64,000 nt of DNA from Phycisphaerales bacterium (GCA_029260495.1 JAJDDD010000009.1:62001-126000), one strand, 5' to 3'. Numbered from the stretch's first letter, positions 1 through 9,701 are shown. Program-made: numbers and translations. Notes: generated by a model not told the origin, from the letters alone.

Positions 1-1
1 G

Positions 2-2338
2 GAGGCGCCTGCGGGGGCTCGTCCGGAGCTTGCGGCAGCTGAAGGCCGGCCGATTGCGGAATTGCGATTTCGGAGTCTTGAGAAGACGGCAGATCAGTTT
101 GTGCGGAACCAGATTCGGACGCGCGAAGGGCGCCCATTCCAGTCGGCGACGGTCTCGGAGGACATCGCCCGGTTGTATCGCACCGGTCGGTTCCGCCACG
201 TCGACGTGCTGGCGGAGATTCTTGCGGATGGCGCCGTCGCAGTGGTTTACGTTTTTGAGGAAGCGCAGATCATTGAGGACGTGCAGGTGGTGGGCAATCG
301 CAGCCTCTCCGATGGCGAGTTGGGCGATGTGGTTGACCTGCTGCAAGGGACTCCGGTTGATGAGTTCCAGCTTGGCCGCGCAAGGCGGGCGATTGAAGAA
401 CTCTACCGCGAGAAAGGCTACTTCCAGGCGCTGGTGACGCTTGATCGAGAAACACTGGATCGCGACGGGATTGTGCTTTTTCGGATTCGCGAGGGCGAAC
501 GGCTGCGGGTGACGGGCATTCGCTTTGATGGAAATGAAGCGTTCAGCGCGAAGCAGCTTCGGACGAATGTCAAGACAGAGATTGCCGGCTGGCTCTTCAA
601 GGAGGGGGCGCTGCGCGAGGATGTACTTGAGACGGACGTGGTGGCGATCGCAGGTTTTTACAAAGATCGCGGGTATCTCGATGTCCGGGCGGATCGAGAA
701 CTCACGATGAGCCCGGATGGGCGCGAGGCGATCGTAACGTTTCTTATCGCAGAAGGACCGCGGTACACACTGCGCGACATTCGCATCAATATCCGGGATG
801 CAGAGAAGGAAGACGGGGCGGCGTCTGTTTTTTCGACGGAGCAGTTGGCCGGGCTTATGAAGCTGAAGCGCGGGGATGTCCAGAGCGCCCGGCGTGTGCG
901 TGAGTCAGTCAGCGCGATTCGTGACGCGTACCACAGGCTTGGGTACGCTGACGCCTCCGTGAGCGCGCGGGAGTTGCGCGATTCAGAGACGCCCGAAGTT
1001 GACCTTCTCATTATGATCACGGAAGGAGAGCAGTTTCGTGTTGGCGAAGTGATTATCCAGGGCAATCGGCTGACGAAGCACAATGTGATTCGCCGACACT
1101 CTCAGTTGCAGCCTGAGCGACCGCTTGATCCGGTGGCGATGGAAGAATCGCGGCGCCGGCTTGAGTCGCTGCGTCTGTTTCAGCCAGGAAGCGTGACGAT
1201 CACCTACCAAACGGAGGACCCGGCAGATCCCGGGTATCGCGACGTATTGATCGAAGTGGAGGAGACGAACACGGCGTCATTTAACTTTGGCGCCGCCGTG
1301 AGCACGGACAGCGGTGTGATCGGCACGGTTTCACTGACACAGAGTAACTTTGATATCGCCAATGTGCCGACGAGCGTTGATGATCTTTTGGCAGGGCGCG
1401 CTTTTCGCGGGGCGGGGCAGAACTTTGCGTTGGTGCTGGCGCCCGGGTTTGAGTTGCAGACGTACTCATTGAGTCTTTCGGATCCGTATTTTTTGGAATC
1501 AGATTATTCGGTGGGGGGAACGATCTTTTTCCGCGAACGCCGTTTTCAGGATTACGATGAGCAGCGCATCGGCGCGCGGGGCCAGGTCGGACGGCGTTTT
1601 GGCGACCGGTGGACTGGCGCCGTCACTGTCAGGGGCGAGCAAGTTGATCCCAGCGATATCGACAGTGATGCGCCGATCGATATCTTTGAAGTGGAGGGCG
1701 CCAACATCATTCTCGGCGTCGGAGGAACTCTGACGCGGACGACTGTGCCTCCGGATGAGCGGCTTAACCCCGGCCGGGGCGCCCGGACGACGCTGGGCGT
1801 CGAGCAGATATTCGGCGATTTCAACTTCACCAAGCTCAGCGCGAGGCATGAGCTGTGGATCACGTTGGATGAGGACTTCCTGGGGCGCAAGAAGATTCTG
1901 TCGCTGAGCACATCGGCGCGGTTTATTCCGCAGTCGGATGAGGCGCCAATTTACGAGCGTTATTTTCTTGGCGGGCAGAGCTTCCGCGGGTTTGAGCTCC
2001 GTGGGGTTTCGCCTCGCGGGATCAGAGCGGATACGGGCGTCATTGGAAATGACCCGGTCGGCGGTGAGTGGGCGTTCTTCCTCGGGGCTGAATATCTGCA
2101 CCCGATCTGGGGGAATGTGGACGGGCGGGCGATTATGTCCGGCGTCCTCTTCATCGACACGGGCACGGTGCGCGACGAGGTCGGCTTCAGCGAATATCGG
2201 GTGAGCGTGGGTTTTGGGCTTCGGTTGCTGCTGCCGATCAGTCCGGTGCCGCTGGCTTTCGATTTCGGGTTCCCGATCGCGAAAGAGGATGGTGACGAGG
2301 AGCAGTTCTTCAACTTCAGCATTGATCTGCCGTTCTGA
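2..2338 (+). CDS. bamA: Outer membrane protein assembly factor BamA, 5' end outside the window
   Basis: The frame is open to the left edge. The residues before the first possible start (TTG at 62) continue the first visible POTRA strand, so the gene begins upstream. Repeated POTRA-like modules fill roughly residues 1-420, and an Omp85 beta-barrel follows. The barrel contains the family's RGF-type motif (GGQSFRGF, about residue 660). The last residue is Phe, the usual outer-membrane C-terminal signature. BamA inserts beta-barrel proteins into the outer membrane. Here it heads a cluster with skp, lpxD, lpxC-fabZ and lpxA. The signal peptide is presumably in the missing part. Confidence 0.93.
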   Translation, partial: EAPAGARPELAAAEGRPIAELRFRSLEKTADQFVRNQIRTREGRPFQSATVSEDIARLYRTGRFRHVDVLAEILADGAVAVVYVFEEAQIIEDVQVVGNRSLSDGELGDVVDLLQGTPVDEFQLGRARRAIEELYREKGYFQALVTLDRETLDRDGIVLFRIREGERLRVTGIRFDGNEAFSAKQLRTNVKTEIAGWLFKEGALREDVLETDVVAIAGFYKDRGYLDVRADRELTMSPDGREAIVTFLIAEGPRYTLRDIRINIRDAEKEDGAASVFSTEQLAGLMKLKRGDVQSARRVRESVSAIRDAYHRLGYADASVSARELRDSETPEVDLLIMITEGEQFRVGEVIIQGNRLTKHNVIRRHSQLQPERPLDPVAMEESRRRLESLRLFQPGSVTITYQTEDPADPGYRDVLIEVEETNTASFNFGAAVSTDSGVIGTVSLTQSNFDIANVPTSVDDLLAGRAFRGAGQNFALVLAPGFELQTYSLSLSDPYFLESDYSVGGTIFFRERRFQDYDEQRIGARGQVGRRFGDRWTGAVTVRGEQVDPSDIDSDAPIDIFEVEGANIILGVGGTLTRTTVPPDERLNPGRGARTTLGVEQIFGDFNFTKLSARHELWITLDEDFLGRKKILSLSTSARFIPQSDEAPIYERYFLGGQSFRGFELRGVSPRGIRADTGVIGNDPVGGEWAFFLGAEYLHPIWGNVDGRAIMSGVLFIDTGTVRDEVGFSEYRVSVGFGLRLLLPISPVPLAFDFGFPIAKEDGDEEQFFNFSIDLPF

Positions 2339-2363
2339 GTGTCCCCGCCGTCTGGGCTGCGGC

Positions 2364-2394
2364 TTGTCGCTGGGGCGGGGTGTCCGGCTATTAT
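2364..2394 (+). promoter_or_regulatory. Candidate promoter upstream of ompH
   Basis: TTGTCG and TATTAT hexamers are separated by 19 nt, about 110 nt before the ompH start. A C-rich/G-rich pair (CCCCGCC and GGCGGGG) lies just upstream and overlaps the -35 side. It could form a hairpin that separates bamA from ompH transcription. The spacing is longer than ideal. Confidence 0.35.
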
Positions 2395-2504
2395 GGTGAG
2401 CGGAAGATAGTCGCTCTGGATCTGAGCCGATGGGCGGGTTGTGGCTCGGGCCCGGCTCGGTGGTCGATAGGAACAGGGCGACCAACCAACCGGAGATTTG
2501 AGTT

Positions 2505-3125
2505 ATGAAGTCGGACAAGCTTTTTCGTTTCACTACGCTTGCGCTGCTCGCGATGCTCGCCCTCGGGGCGTGGTGCGTCGGCGCCAATCAAATGGGACAC
2601 TCCCAGATGGCTCCGCCGGTTGTCGCGGTTGTTAATCTGGAGCGCATCGTCAACAACCTAGACGAGTTGACCGCTCGTCAGGCGGAGCTCAACAACTGGA
2701 TCGTCGAGCGCCAGACCGCGTTTGATCGCGTGAAGCAGCAGTTTGAAGCGGCGAGACAGAAGCTGGAGATTCTTCCAACGCAGGGCGCGGAGGTCGAGCA
2801 GGCACGGGAAGAGCTACTGCGGCTCCAGATCGAACTCAAGCTTCAGCAGGAGTTGTCTCAGGAAGGTGTCGACCAGCGCAAGGCGCTCGTGCATCGGGAT
2901 CTCTTTGACAAAGTTTCGGATGCAGTTGAGAGGCTTGCGCAAAAAAATAGTTATCACCTGGTGCTCAGCAACGACAGCGAGCCGCCATTGATCTTGGGAA
3001 CTGAAGCTCAGGTGCAACGGCAGATCGCAGGCCGGCGCGTGCTCTACGCCGATGGCGTACTCGACATCACGGACGAGCTGCTTCAGATGATGAACAATGA
3101 GTGGCAGGCAGGCGCCGGAAACTGA
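2505..3125 (+). CDS. OmpH/Skp family periplasmic chaperone
   Basis: 206 residues. The N-terminus has a basic stretch and a hydrophobic core (about residues 8-26), consistent with a signal peptide. The rest is rich in Glu, Gln, Arg and Leu heptads (about residues 45-125), the coiled-coil tentacles of Skp. Skp/OmpH proteins escort unfolded outer-membrane proteins to the Bam complex, which fits the position directly after bamA. The ATG at 2505 follows GGAGAT at a suitable distance. The next gene starts 11 nt after the stop. Confidence 0.85.
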   Translation: MKSDKLFRFTTLALLAMLALGAWCVGANQMGHSQMAPPVVAVVNLERIVNNLDELTARQAELNNWIVERQTAFDRVKQQFEAARQKLEILPTQGAEVEQAREELLRLQIELKLQQELSQEGVDQRKALVHRDLFDKVSDAVERLAQKNSYHLVLSNDSEPPLILGTEAQVQRQIAGRRVLYADGVLDITDELLQMMNNEWQAGAGN

Positions 3126-3136
3126 ACTTCACAGCT

Positions 3137-4207
3137 ATGACAGCCGAGGCGACTATTCAGGATTTGCGCTGCACGACGGGCGCCCTCGCTGAGCGTCTGG
3201 GCGGAGAGCTGGTCGGGCGTTCTGATTTGCAGTTGGCGCGGCTGGACACACTGGCCGGCGCGGATGAAACGACGCTGACATTCATTCGCGATGCGCCGCA
3301 TGCAGCGAAGTGGGGCGAGAGTCGGGCGTGCGCTGCGATTGTTTCGCGCGGGATCGACGTGGCGGGGCATGATCCTTCCGAGCGAGCGATCATTGTTGTT
3401 GATGACGCCGATCATGCGTTGATTACGGTGCTGGAGGAGTTGGCGCCGCGCCATACGGAGCCTGAGGTTGGCGTGCATCCGAGCGCGGTGATTGATCGGA
3501 CTGCGGAGTTGGGGGCGGATGTCAGAATCGGCCCGGGTGTGAATGTTGGGCCGGCAGCGAAGGTTGGCGCCGGGTGCCGCTTGCACGCCAATGTCGTGGT
3601 CGGCGCGGGGGCGCAGATTGGCGCTGGGTGTGACATTCGTTCGGGAGTTGTCATTGAGGATCGGTGCGTTGTTGGCGATCGTGTCATCATCCACCCCAAT
3701 GCGGTGATCGGGGCTGATGGGTTTGGCTACCGGCCCGGCGGGGCGGGGCTTGTGAAGATTCCTCACGCCGGGGCCGTTCGGATTGGAGACGATGTTGAGA
3801 TCGGGGCGGGCACGACGATTGATCGTGGGAAACTCGGGGATACGACGATCGGCGATGGCGCCAAGATCGACAATCTCGTTCAGATTGGACATAACTGCCG
3901 GATTGGTCGCTTCTGCATCATTTGCGGCGCAACTGGCTTGGCTGGCTCGGTGAAGCTGGGTGATGGAGTGACGCTCGGCGGCGGGGTGGGCGTCAAGGAC
4001 AATATCACGATCGGGGATGGCGCGAAGGTGGGGGCACGGAGCGGCGTGATGCACGATATTCCCGCTGGCGAAGCCTGGCTTGGCGCGCCGGCACAACCAT
4101 ATCGCAAACAAATGCGCATTTTCGCTGCTATGCTCAAACTTCCGGATATTCTTTCTGAGTTGAAGCGCGAACGCACGGCTGTTGATTGCGAGGAGGCCAA
4201 TCGGTGA
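3137..4207 (+). CDS. lpxD: UDP-3-O-acylglucosamine N-acyltransferase LpxD
   Basis: 356 residues from the ATG at 3137. An in-frame GTG at 3101 would overlap ompH and is less likely. The N-terminal uridine-binding-type domain (about 1-95) is followed by a long run of left-handed beta-helix hexapeptides ([16 protein letters not shown] and similar, about 100-320) and a C-terminal helix. His252 in QIGHNC matches the catalytic base of LpxD. The enzyme adds the N-linked hydroxyacyl chain to UDP-3-O-acylglucosamine in lipid A synthesis. It is translationally coupled to lpxC-fabZ. Confidence 0.93.
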   Translation: MTAEATIQDLRCTTGALAERLGGELVGRSDLQLARLDTLAGADETTLTFIRDAPHAAKWGESRACAAIVSRGIDVAGHDPSERAIIVVDDADHALITVLEELAPRHTEPEVGVHPSAVIDRTAELGADVRIGPGVNVGPAAKVGAGCRLHANVVVGAGAQIGAGCDIRSGVVIEDRCVVGDRVIIHPNAVIGADGFGYRPGGAGLVKIPHAGAVRIGDDVEIGAGTTIDRGKLGDTTIGDGAKIDNLVQIGHNCRIGRFCIICGATGLAGSVKLGDGVTLGGGVGVKDNITIGDGAKVGARSGVMHDIPAGEAWLGAPAQPYRKQMRIFAAMLKLPDILSELKRERTAVDCEEANR

Positions 4208-5535
4208 CTCCGGCTCTAGCTGAACCAAATCAGCGCACGCTCGGCGGTGTGGCCTCTGTCAGCGGCTCCGGGCTCTTCTCCGGCGAGCCCGTCACTGTCA
4301 CGATTAAGCCCGCGGACGCTGAAGAGGGCTTTGTTTTTGTTCGGACTGATCTCGCAGGGGCGCCGACAGTTCCGGCCAGGGTCGAGCATGTTGTCCCGAG
4401 CCCGCGACGAACAACGCTTAAGCGCGGCGAAGCGATTGCTGAAACTGTCGAGCATTGTCTCAGCGCACTGGCGGGGCTTGGAATAGACAATGCAATCATT
4501 GAATTGAGCGCCCGCGAAGCTCCAGCGGGCGATGGATCTGCTTCGCCTTTCGTCGAAGCGATCCAGCGAGTCGGGCTCGTTGAGCAGGATTCGCCGCGCC
4601 GTCCGGTGATTGTCACCGAGCCGATCACGGTGCGTGAGGGGGATGCGATGGTCGCCGCTCTGCCGAATGGCGGGCCGGGCATGGACCTCATGTACGACCT
4701 GAACTACGGCGAGGATGCCCCCATCGGCCGCCAAACCCACGCCTTCACGCTCGACCCGGCGTCATATGTCGATCGGATCGCTCCGGCGCGGACATACGCG
4801 ATGTTTGAGGAGGCTCAGCTCATGCGGGCGAATGGGATGTTCGCCCACCTCTCGCCCAGCGATATGCTCGTCATCGGGCAGGCGGGGCCGATCGACAACA
4901 GCTTCCGATTTGATGACGAGCCGGCCCGGCACAAGCTTCTGGACCTCCTGGGCGATCTCACGCTGGTCGGGCGCCCGGTGAACGCCCGGGTGATTGCCTC
5001 GAAGTCTGGTCATGCGCTGAATCACGAGCTGGCTCGCCGGATTCTTGCTCTCGCCCAGATACATGATGCGACAGAGATGGTGACCCGGGCTGAGCCAGCG
5101 ATGGATACGAAGCAGGTTTTGCGTTTGCTGCCTCATCGGTATCCTATGGTTCTCGTCGATCGAGTCCTGGAGATCGAGGGTGATCGCCGGGCGATTGGCG
5201 TCAAGAACGTCTCTGTGAATGAACCATTTTTCCAGGGGCATTACCCCGGGTTGCCGATCATGCCAGGCGTGCTCATCGTTGAGGCGATGAGCCAACTCGC
5301 TGGGTTGATGCTCAGTCAGAAGCTCGAGCGCACTGGAAAGGTGGCTGTTCTCTTGAGTCTGGATAAGGTCAAGTTGCGGAAATCAGTGACACCCGGAGAC
5401 CAGCTCGTGTTGCAGGCAGAAGCCGTCAGGGCGACCAATAGATTCGGCGATGTTTGCTGCCGGGCCTTTGTTTCAGGCCAGCTTGTCGCTGAAGCTCAGA
5501 TCAAGTTCATGATGGTCGACGCGGAGCAAGATTGA
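4204..5535 (+). CDS. lpxC-fabZ: Bifunctional LpxC deacetylase / FabZ dehydratase fusion
   Basis: 443 residues. The GTG at 4204 overlaps the lpxD stop as GTGA and has AGGAGG at 4191-4196, a 7-nt spacer. This beats the TTG at 4186. Residues about 1-295 are LpxC, with zinc ligands His84 (VEHCLSAL), His243 and Asp247 ([11 protein letters not shown]) and the conserved His in SGHALNHEL. Residues about 300-443 are FabZ, with catalytic His346 (FFQGHYPG) and Glu360 (VLIVEAMSQ). LpxC makes the committed lipid A step, and FabZ dehydrates 3-hydroxyacyl-ACP. Fusing them ties a shared hydroxyacyl-ACP pool to lipid A. Such fusions are known in Bacteroidetes and other groups. Confidence 0.95.
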   Translation: MTPALAEPNQRTLGGVASVSGSGLFSGEPVTVTIKPADAEEGFVFVRTDLAGAPTVPARVEHVVPSPRRTTLKRGEAIAETVEHCLSALAGLGIDNAIIELSAREAPAGDGSASPFVEAIQRVGLVEQDSPRRPVIVTEPITVREGDAMVAALPNGGPGMDLMYDLNYGEDAPIGRQTHAFTLDPASYVDRIAPARTYAMFEEAQLMRANGMFAHLSPSDMLVIGQAGPIDNSFRFDDEPARHKLLDLLGDLTLVGRPVNARVIASKSGHALNHELARRILALAQIHDATEMVTRAEPAMDTKQVLRLLPHRYPMVLVDRVLEIEGDRRAIGVKNVSVNEPFFQGHYPGLPIMPGVLIVEAMSQLAGLMLSQKLERTGKVAVLLSLDKVKLRKSVTPGDQLVLQAEAVRATNRFGDVCCRAFVSGQLVAEAQIKFMMVDAEQD

Positions 5536-6371
5536 TGAACACGAATGCGGCCCCGATCGTTCACCCCACCGCCATCGTCGATTCTTCGACGAAGATCGCA
5601 CCGGGAGTTCGCATTGGTCCCTACTGCGTCATCGGACCCGAAGTGACAATCGGCGCTGGAAGTGTCCTGCATAACCACGTGACTATTCACGGGCCCTGCC
5701 GGATCGGCATTGACAACGTTTTCTATCCCTACGCCGTCATCGGCGCCGAGCCCCAGGACCTCAAGTATCACGGAGAGCGCACTGAAGTTCTCATCGGCGA
5801 TCGCAATCGGATTCGCGAGCACGCCACCATTCATCGCGGCACCGAGCAGGGCGGCGGCAAGACGGTGATCGGCAACGATTGCCTGCTTATGGTCAACGCC
5901 CACATCGCCCACGACTGCATCATCGAAGATGAAGTCGTCATTGCGAACAACGTCATGCTCGGCGGGCATTGTCTGGTTGAGTTCGGCGCGACTGTCGCTG
6001 GCGCTGCGGGAGTGCATCATTTCAGCACAATCGGGAAACTCAGCTTCGTCGGCGGGATGGCGCGCATCAGCAAGGATGTGCCGCCTTTTATTGTCGTCGA
6101 GGGCAACCCTGCGGAGCCTCGCAAGCTGAATACCACCGCTCTCATCCGGCGCAGCTGGCCCGTTGAAGAGGTCGAAGCGCTTCGAGCGGCGTATAAGGCG
6201 CTCTACCGCAATCCGGATGAGCCCATGCAGTCAGCGATCGCGCGTTTGCGGCAAGCGCCGGGGCAAGTCGATCCTGTGCTCAAGCTTTGTGATTCGCTGG
6301 AACGTATTCACATGGGCGTTCATGGGCGTGGTCGGGAAGTTTCCCGCCATGCTGCTTCACCCAGACGGTAA
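5535..6371 (+). CDS. lpxA: UDP-N-acetylglucosamine O-acyltransferase LpxA
   Basis: 278 residues. The ATG at 5535 overlaps the previous stop as TGATG. Hexapeptide repeats fill about residues 8-185, followed by a helical C-terminal domain. His126 in NAHIAHDC matches the catalytic His125 of the E. coli enzyme. LpxA acylates UDP-GlcNAc in the first lipid A step. Together with lpxD and lpxC-fabZ it gives the first three lipid A enzymes in one operon. lpxB and later genes are not in the window. The stop lies 16 nt from the convergent sodA stop, and I see no clear terminator. Confidence 0.94.
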   Translation: MNTNAAPIVHPTAIVDSSTKIAPGVRIGPYCVIGPEVTIGAGSVLHNHVTIHGPCRIGIDNVFYPYAVIGAEPQDLKYHGERTEVLIGDRNRIREHATIHRGTEQGGGKTVIGNDCLLMVNAHIAHDCIIEDEVVIANNVMLGGHCLVEFGATVAGAAGVHHFSTIGKLSFVGGMARISKDVPPFIVVEGNPAEPRKLNTTALIRRSWPVEEVEALRAAYKALYRNPDEPMQSAIARLRQAPGQVDPVLKLCDSLERIHMGVHGRGREVSRHAASPRR

Positions 6372-6387
6372 GTCACAACAGCTCGGC

Positions 6388-7029
6388 TTACTTCGCTTGA
6401 GCGAACAGCTCGCGGACCTTGCTCCAGTTCACAACGCTCCAAAAAGCATTGATGTAATCAGGCCGGCGGTTCTGATAGTTCAGGTAGTAAGCGTGCTCCC
6501 AGACATCGAGGCCCAGAATCGGCGCGCCGCCACAGCCGGCGGCATCCCCGATGGCGCTCGCCATGAGCGGGTTGTCCTGATTTGCGGTTGAGCAGACCAC
6601 CAGCGATCCGTTCTTGACGCAGAGCCATGCCCAGCCAGAGCCGAAGCGTGTGGCGGCAGCGTCGGCGAACTTGTCCTTGAAGCCTTCCAACGATCCGAAC
6701 GCGCTCGCGATTGCGATCGCGAGTTCACCAGTTGGCTCGCCTCCGCCGCCGGAAGTTGGCGACGCCAACACCTGCCAGAACAGAGAGTGGTTGGCATGAC
6801 CGCCTGCGTTGTTGCGCACAGCGGTACGCTTTGCAGCAGGAACGTCGCTGAGATTTTGGCAGACATCATCGACAGACATCTCCGTGAATTTCGTGCCCTC
6901 AAGGGCTGCGTTGGCTTTCGCGACATATGCAGCGTGGTGCTTGCCGTGATGAATTTCCATGGTCCGAGAATCGATGTGGGGCTCAAGAGCATCAAAGGCA
7001 TAAGGAAGGTCGGGAAGTGTGAAAGCCAT
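6388..7029 (-). CDS. sodA: Superoxide dismutase, Mn-type
   Basis: 213 residues from the ATG at 7029, preceded by AGGAG. A longer frame to 7083 lacks homology at its N-terminus. Metal ligands are His27 (EIHHGKHH), His81 (HANHSLFW), Asp175 and His179 (LDVWEHAYY). Gly77 and Gln151 (NQDNPL) are the arrangement seen in Mn enzymes rather than Fe enzymes, though cambialistic activity cannot be ruled out. There is no signal peptide, so it is cytoplasmic. It converts superoxide to hydrogen peroxide and oxygen. Confidence 0.95.
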   Translation of the reverse strand: MAFTLPDLPYAFDALEPHIDSRTMEIHHGKHHAAYVAKANAALEGTKFTEMSVDDVCQNLSDVPAAKRTAVRNNAGGHANHSLFWQVLASPTSGGGGEPTGELAIAIASAFGSLEGFKDKFADAAATRFGSGWAWLCVKNGSLVVCSTANQDNPLMASAIGDAAGCGGAPILGLDVWEHAYYLNYQNRRPDYINAFWSVVNWSKVRELFAQAK

Positions 7030-7186
7030 GGTGTCGGGCTCCTGAGCGTGGGTTCGTTGGCTTGAGCGGGGCAAACGCCCCAAATGGATGGTAAAGTCAA
7101 CCTGTTTCGCTGTGACACTAGGAGATCAAGGTAGGGGGGTCAATTGACGGCAAATCTTACCGGAGCCATTCAGACCCGAGAAAATC

Positions 7187-7215
7187 TTTCCAAAACGATC
7201 GTTTTTCTTTAGAAT
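7187..7215 (+). promoter_or_regulatory. Sigma-gene promoter with palindromic operator candidate
   Basis: TTTCCA (7187-7192) and TAGAAT (7210-7215) are spaced by exactly 17 nt. The spacer is mostly occupied by a perfect 14-nt palindrome, AAAACGATCGTTTT (7192-7205). A dimeric repressor bound there would block RNA polymerase. Transcription would start near 7222, giving an untranslated leader of about 285 nt to the sigma gene at 7508. Confidence 0.5.
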
Positions 7216-7221
7216 GGTTCC

Positions 7222-7507
7222 AAAGAGGTGAATCTAATGGAACACTTCTTCGTATAGACCAGTAAGAGATGTAGAGAAGTCGTCTGAGGTGGGCTCGTTC
7301 GAGGTTTTCGGTCGGGCTGAACATGAGAGAAGGGATAGGCGATCGGGCGGACGCGAAATGGAGCGTTCGCCAGGACGGTCGCTTGAAATACGGATCCTTG
7401 TGCTTCACCAAGCGGATTCTGTCCCGGGCAGACGGACCTCGCCGAGAGACAAGCATTCACGGACGAACCTGCGGAAGGCAATCGCCTAAGCAGGGAGACA
7501 TGCAGCT
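7222..7507 (+). promoter_or_regulatory. Long 5' leader of the sigma factor gene
   Basis: No convincing protein gene lies between sodA and the sigma gene (7030-7507). The leader contains a strong hairpin with arms GGCGGACGC (7346-7354) and GCGTTCGCC (7363-7371) and an 8-nt loop. A three-codon AUG frame (7500-7511, Met-Gln-Leu) overlaps the sigma start codon. The ribosome site GGGAGA (7493-7498) could serve either start. A post-transcriptional control element is possible but not identifiable as a known riboswitch. Confidence 0.35.
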
Positions 7508-8563
7508 ATGACACCAATGCCTATCACATCCCGAACACCATTTGGCCAGCTTCGACGCCGGCGTGGCGACGCTGTCTCGCGCTTGCGTTCATTCAGCGAT
7601 GAAGACCGCGCGATCCTACTCGAGTTGCTGATCAAGGAACAGGATCTCATCGAGAGTCCGGAGTTTGAAAAGCCGGACGCGGAGCGCCGTCTCTATGACG
7701 AAGCTGAGATCATCGAAGAGCCTGACACGTCCTGGTACCACCCGGTGATGGACGATTTGAATCTTACGCGCGATCGCGAGAAGTCCAGCAAGCAGGTGTT
7801 GCTTACGGCTGCTCAGGAGCGTGTGCTTTTTCTTAAGTACAACTACTCGCGGTTCGTTGTGCGTTCGTTGCAGCGCGAAGTTTGGGCTTCTGCTGACAAG
7901 ACGCCGACCGATGAGCAGGCGCGAGAGTTGGTGCGCTGGAAGCGACGTGCAAACGTCATTCGAGAGCAAATCGCCAACATCAACCTGGCGCTCGTTCTCG
8001 CGATGGCCAAGCGCACGCGCATGAGCGAAGTGGACTTTGCTGATCTTGTGAGCGAAGGGAACATGGCGCTCTTGCGCGCCGTCGACAAGTTCGATTGCGA
8101 GCGTGGATTCAAGTTCTCGACGTATGGCTGCCGCGCGATTCTGAAGGCGTTCAGCCGGCAAGGGATGAAGCTGTCGAAGTATCGCCAGCGATTCCCCACA
8201 GACTTTGATCCGAAGCTGGAGCGCTCGGACTACCTCGAAACCAAGCGGGCGGAGTCCGTCCGTGACACCGCGAGTGAAGTCCGGCGGATTGTCGATGAAA
8301 ACCGCGCTGATCTTTCCGAGATCGAGCGGACGATCATTGAGCACCGGTTTGGGTTTGACGATCGACTTCGGAATGAAAAGCCCATGACGCTGGAGCAGAT
8401 CGGGCAGATCATCGGTGTCACGAAGGAGCGCGTGCGTCAGATTCAGAACAAGGCGCTGGATAAAATCCGTGATGAGCTCGAAGAGTCGTACATCAACGGC
8501 AAGCATGCTCAGGAGCACGAAGTGAAGCTGCTGCCGGAGATAATCGGCTATGGGCTGAACTGA
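7508..8563 (+). CDS. Sigma-70 family RNA polymerase sigma factor, atypical
   Basis: 351 residues. Region 2 is recognisable at about residues 155-220 (DLVSEGNMALLRAVDKFD, then GFKFSTYGCRAILKAFSR). The tryptophan-rich segment of housekeeping sigma factors is replaced by YGCRAILKAF. Region 4 with its helix-turn-helix is clear near residues 265-330 (MTLEQIGQIIGVTKERVRQI). The stretch between is only about 50 residues and shows no normal region 3. It is too long for an ECF factor and too divergent for RpoD or RpoS, so a lineage-specific alternative sigma factor is likely. Its own promoter and long leader suggest regulated synthesis. Confidence 0.85.
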   Translation: MTPMPITSRTPFGQLRRRRGDAVSRLRSFSDEDRAILLELLIKEQDLIESPEFEKPDAERRLYDEAEIIEEPDTSWYHPVMDDLNLTRDREKSSKQVLLTAAQERVLFLKYNYSRFVVRSLQREVWASADKTPTDEQARELVRWKRRANVIREQIANINLALVLAMAKRTRMSEVDFADLVSEGNMALLRAVDKFDCERGFKFSTYGCRAILKAFSRQGMKLSKYRQRFPTDFDPKLERSDYLETKRAESVRDTASEVRRIVDENRADLSEIERTIIEHRFGFDDRLRNEKPMTLEQIGQIIGVTKERVRQIQNKALDKIRDELEESYINGKHAQEHEVKLLPEIIGYGLN

Positions 8564-8617
8564 AAGAGCCCCGATGGCGCTCATTCATGCGGCGTCCATT
8601 CATAACACACTCAATAG

Positions 8618-8645
8618 CCTCGGCGGATTTCCGTCGAGGTTTTTT
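8618..8645 (+). terminator. Rho-independent terminator of the sigma gene
   Basis: A 9-10 bp stem (arms CCTCGGCGG and CCGTCGAGG, positions 8618-8639, one G-T wobble) is followed by TTTTTT from 8640. The U-tract overlaps the stop codon region of the convergent tilS. Confidence 0.85.
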
Positions 8646-9690
8646 ATTGCTCTTGTTGCGAAATCGTCATTCGAACGTCATCGCGATTGATCGCAACCTG
8701 CACACCAGCCGGCCAGGAGAGTTGCTTTGTTTCGGCTTGGCGTGATTGAATCAGATCGACAGCATGATCGACGATGCGTTTGGTCAGGGCGTCGGCCCCG
8801 ACTCCTTGGGCAAGCTCGATGGCTGTGCGCCGAAGGCCGGCGCCAACAATCAACGCGGGTTCGTCGCGAAGCGCATGGCGCGACCATTGGGCGCCCGAAC
8901 CGAAGATTTCATCAACACGCCTCTCCACAAGCGTTCCTGCCTCGCGGAGCAGGCTGGCTGACTCACACGCCCGGATCGCGCCGGTGGGGAAGAGATCGCG
9001 CAGCGCCGGCAACACGCGATGGCGCAGCGCCGCCCGCGTTTTTGATTCATCGCGGTTGGTTTCATCCTCACGCCACGAAGCGCCAGCCAGAGAGCACAAC
9101 TCTTCCGCCTCTGTTCGCAGCAGAGAGAGCATCGGGCGGATCAATGTCACTTCGGGTGCAAGAGGCCGGCTTGGAGCGATCCCCGCAAGACCCTGCAGGC
9201 CGGCGCCGCGCAGCATGGCCATCAGCATGGTTTCGAGTTGATCGTCCGCATGGTGGGCTGTCGCGATGAAGGCGATTCCCTCAGCGCGGGCCAATCGGAC
9301 GAGTTCGTCATAGCGGAGCTGCCGGGCGGAGGCTTCTGCGTTGGCCGATCGATTTATCTGAATCCCAGCTTCGAGAAAAGGGGCGCCGATGGCGTTTGCC
9401 AGACGCCAGGCTGCGTCACGATCCATGATCGCGATCTCGCGCGGGCGCATGTCATGGACGATATGAGCGATCGCGATGGGCGCCCGGACAGCATGGAGGG
9501 CGAGCGCGAGGGCGGTTGAGTCCGCCCCGCCGGAGCTGGCGATGAGGGTCGGAGCGCCATCGTCAGCCAGCCGGCGCCAAGCGGTGGCGACGCGCTGGAC
9601 GCGCCGATCCGCGCGGGGCAGATTCTGAAGATCGCGATCAGCCTTCATTTGGGTGACTGCGACCTGTAATGGGCATTTCTCATCGGGCAT
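8644..9690 (-). CDS. tilS: tRNA(Ile)-lysidine synthetase
   Basis: 348 residues from the ATG at 9690. A TTG six bases earlier and a Met at codon 15 are alternatives. The PP-loop ATPase motif SSGGADS (52-58) and the HHADDQLET motif are typical of TilS. The enzyme attaches lysine to cytidine 34 of the CAU-anticodon tRNA-Ile so that it reads AUA. The protein is shorter than the E. coli enzyme (about 430), so the C-terminal domains are reduced. There is no Shine-Dalgarno. A -10-like hexamer lies 5 nt before the start. Confidence 0.9.
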   Translation of the reverse strand: MPDEKCPLQVAVTQMKADRDLQNLPRADRRVQRVATAWRRLADDGAPTLIASSGGADSTALALALHAVRAPIAIAHIVHDMRPREIAIMDRDAAWRLANAIGAPFLEAGIQINRSANAEASARQLRYDELVRLARAEGIAFIATAHHADDQLETMLMAMLRGAGLQGLAGIAPSRPLAPEVTLIRPMLSLLRTEAEELCSLAGASWREDETNRDESKTRAALRHRVLPALRDLFPTGAIRACESASLLREAGTLVERRVDEIFGSGAQWSRHALRDEPALIVGAGLRRTAIELAQGVGADALTKRIVDHAVDLIQSRQAETKQLSWPAGVQVAINRDDVRMTISQQEQ

Positions 9691-9695
9691 GTCCA

Positions 9696-9701
9696 ATGAT
9701 A
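9696..9701 (-). promoter_or_regulatory. -10-like element, possible leaderless start of tilS
   Basis: TATCAT on the minus strand ends 5 nt before the tilS ATG and overlaps an alternative TTG. No ribosome site is visible. This is one of nine similar cases in the window. Confidence 0.4.

Noticed and set aside
1499-2587. Long antisense frame of 362 codons over bamA
   Set aside because: It runs opposite to a clearly conserved gene and has a low-complexity basic composition typical of antisense frames in GC-rich DNA. It has no start signal.
3083-4228. 381-codon antisense frame over lpxD
   Set aside because: It mirrors the hexapeptide repeats of lpxD, giving a repetitive Asn/Arg/His pattern. It resembles no protein.
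7157-7456. 99-codon minus-strand frame in the sigma-gene leader
   Set aside because: It has no ribosome site and no motifs, and a promoter and hairpin occupy the same region.
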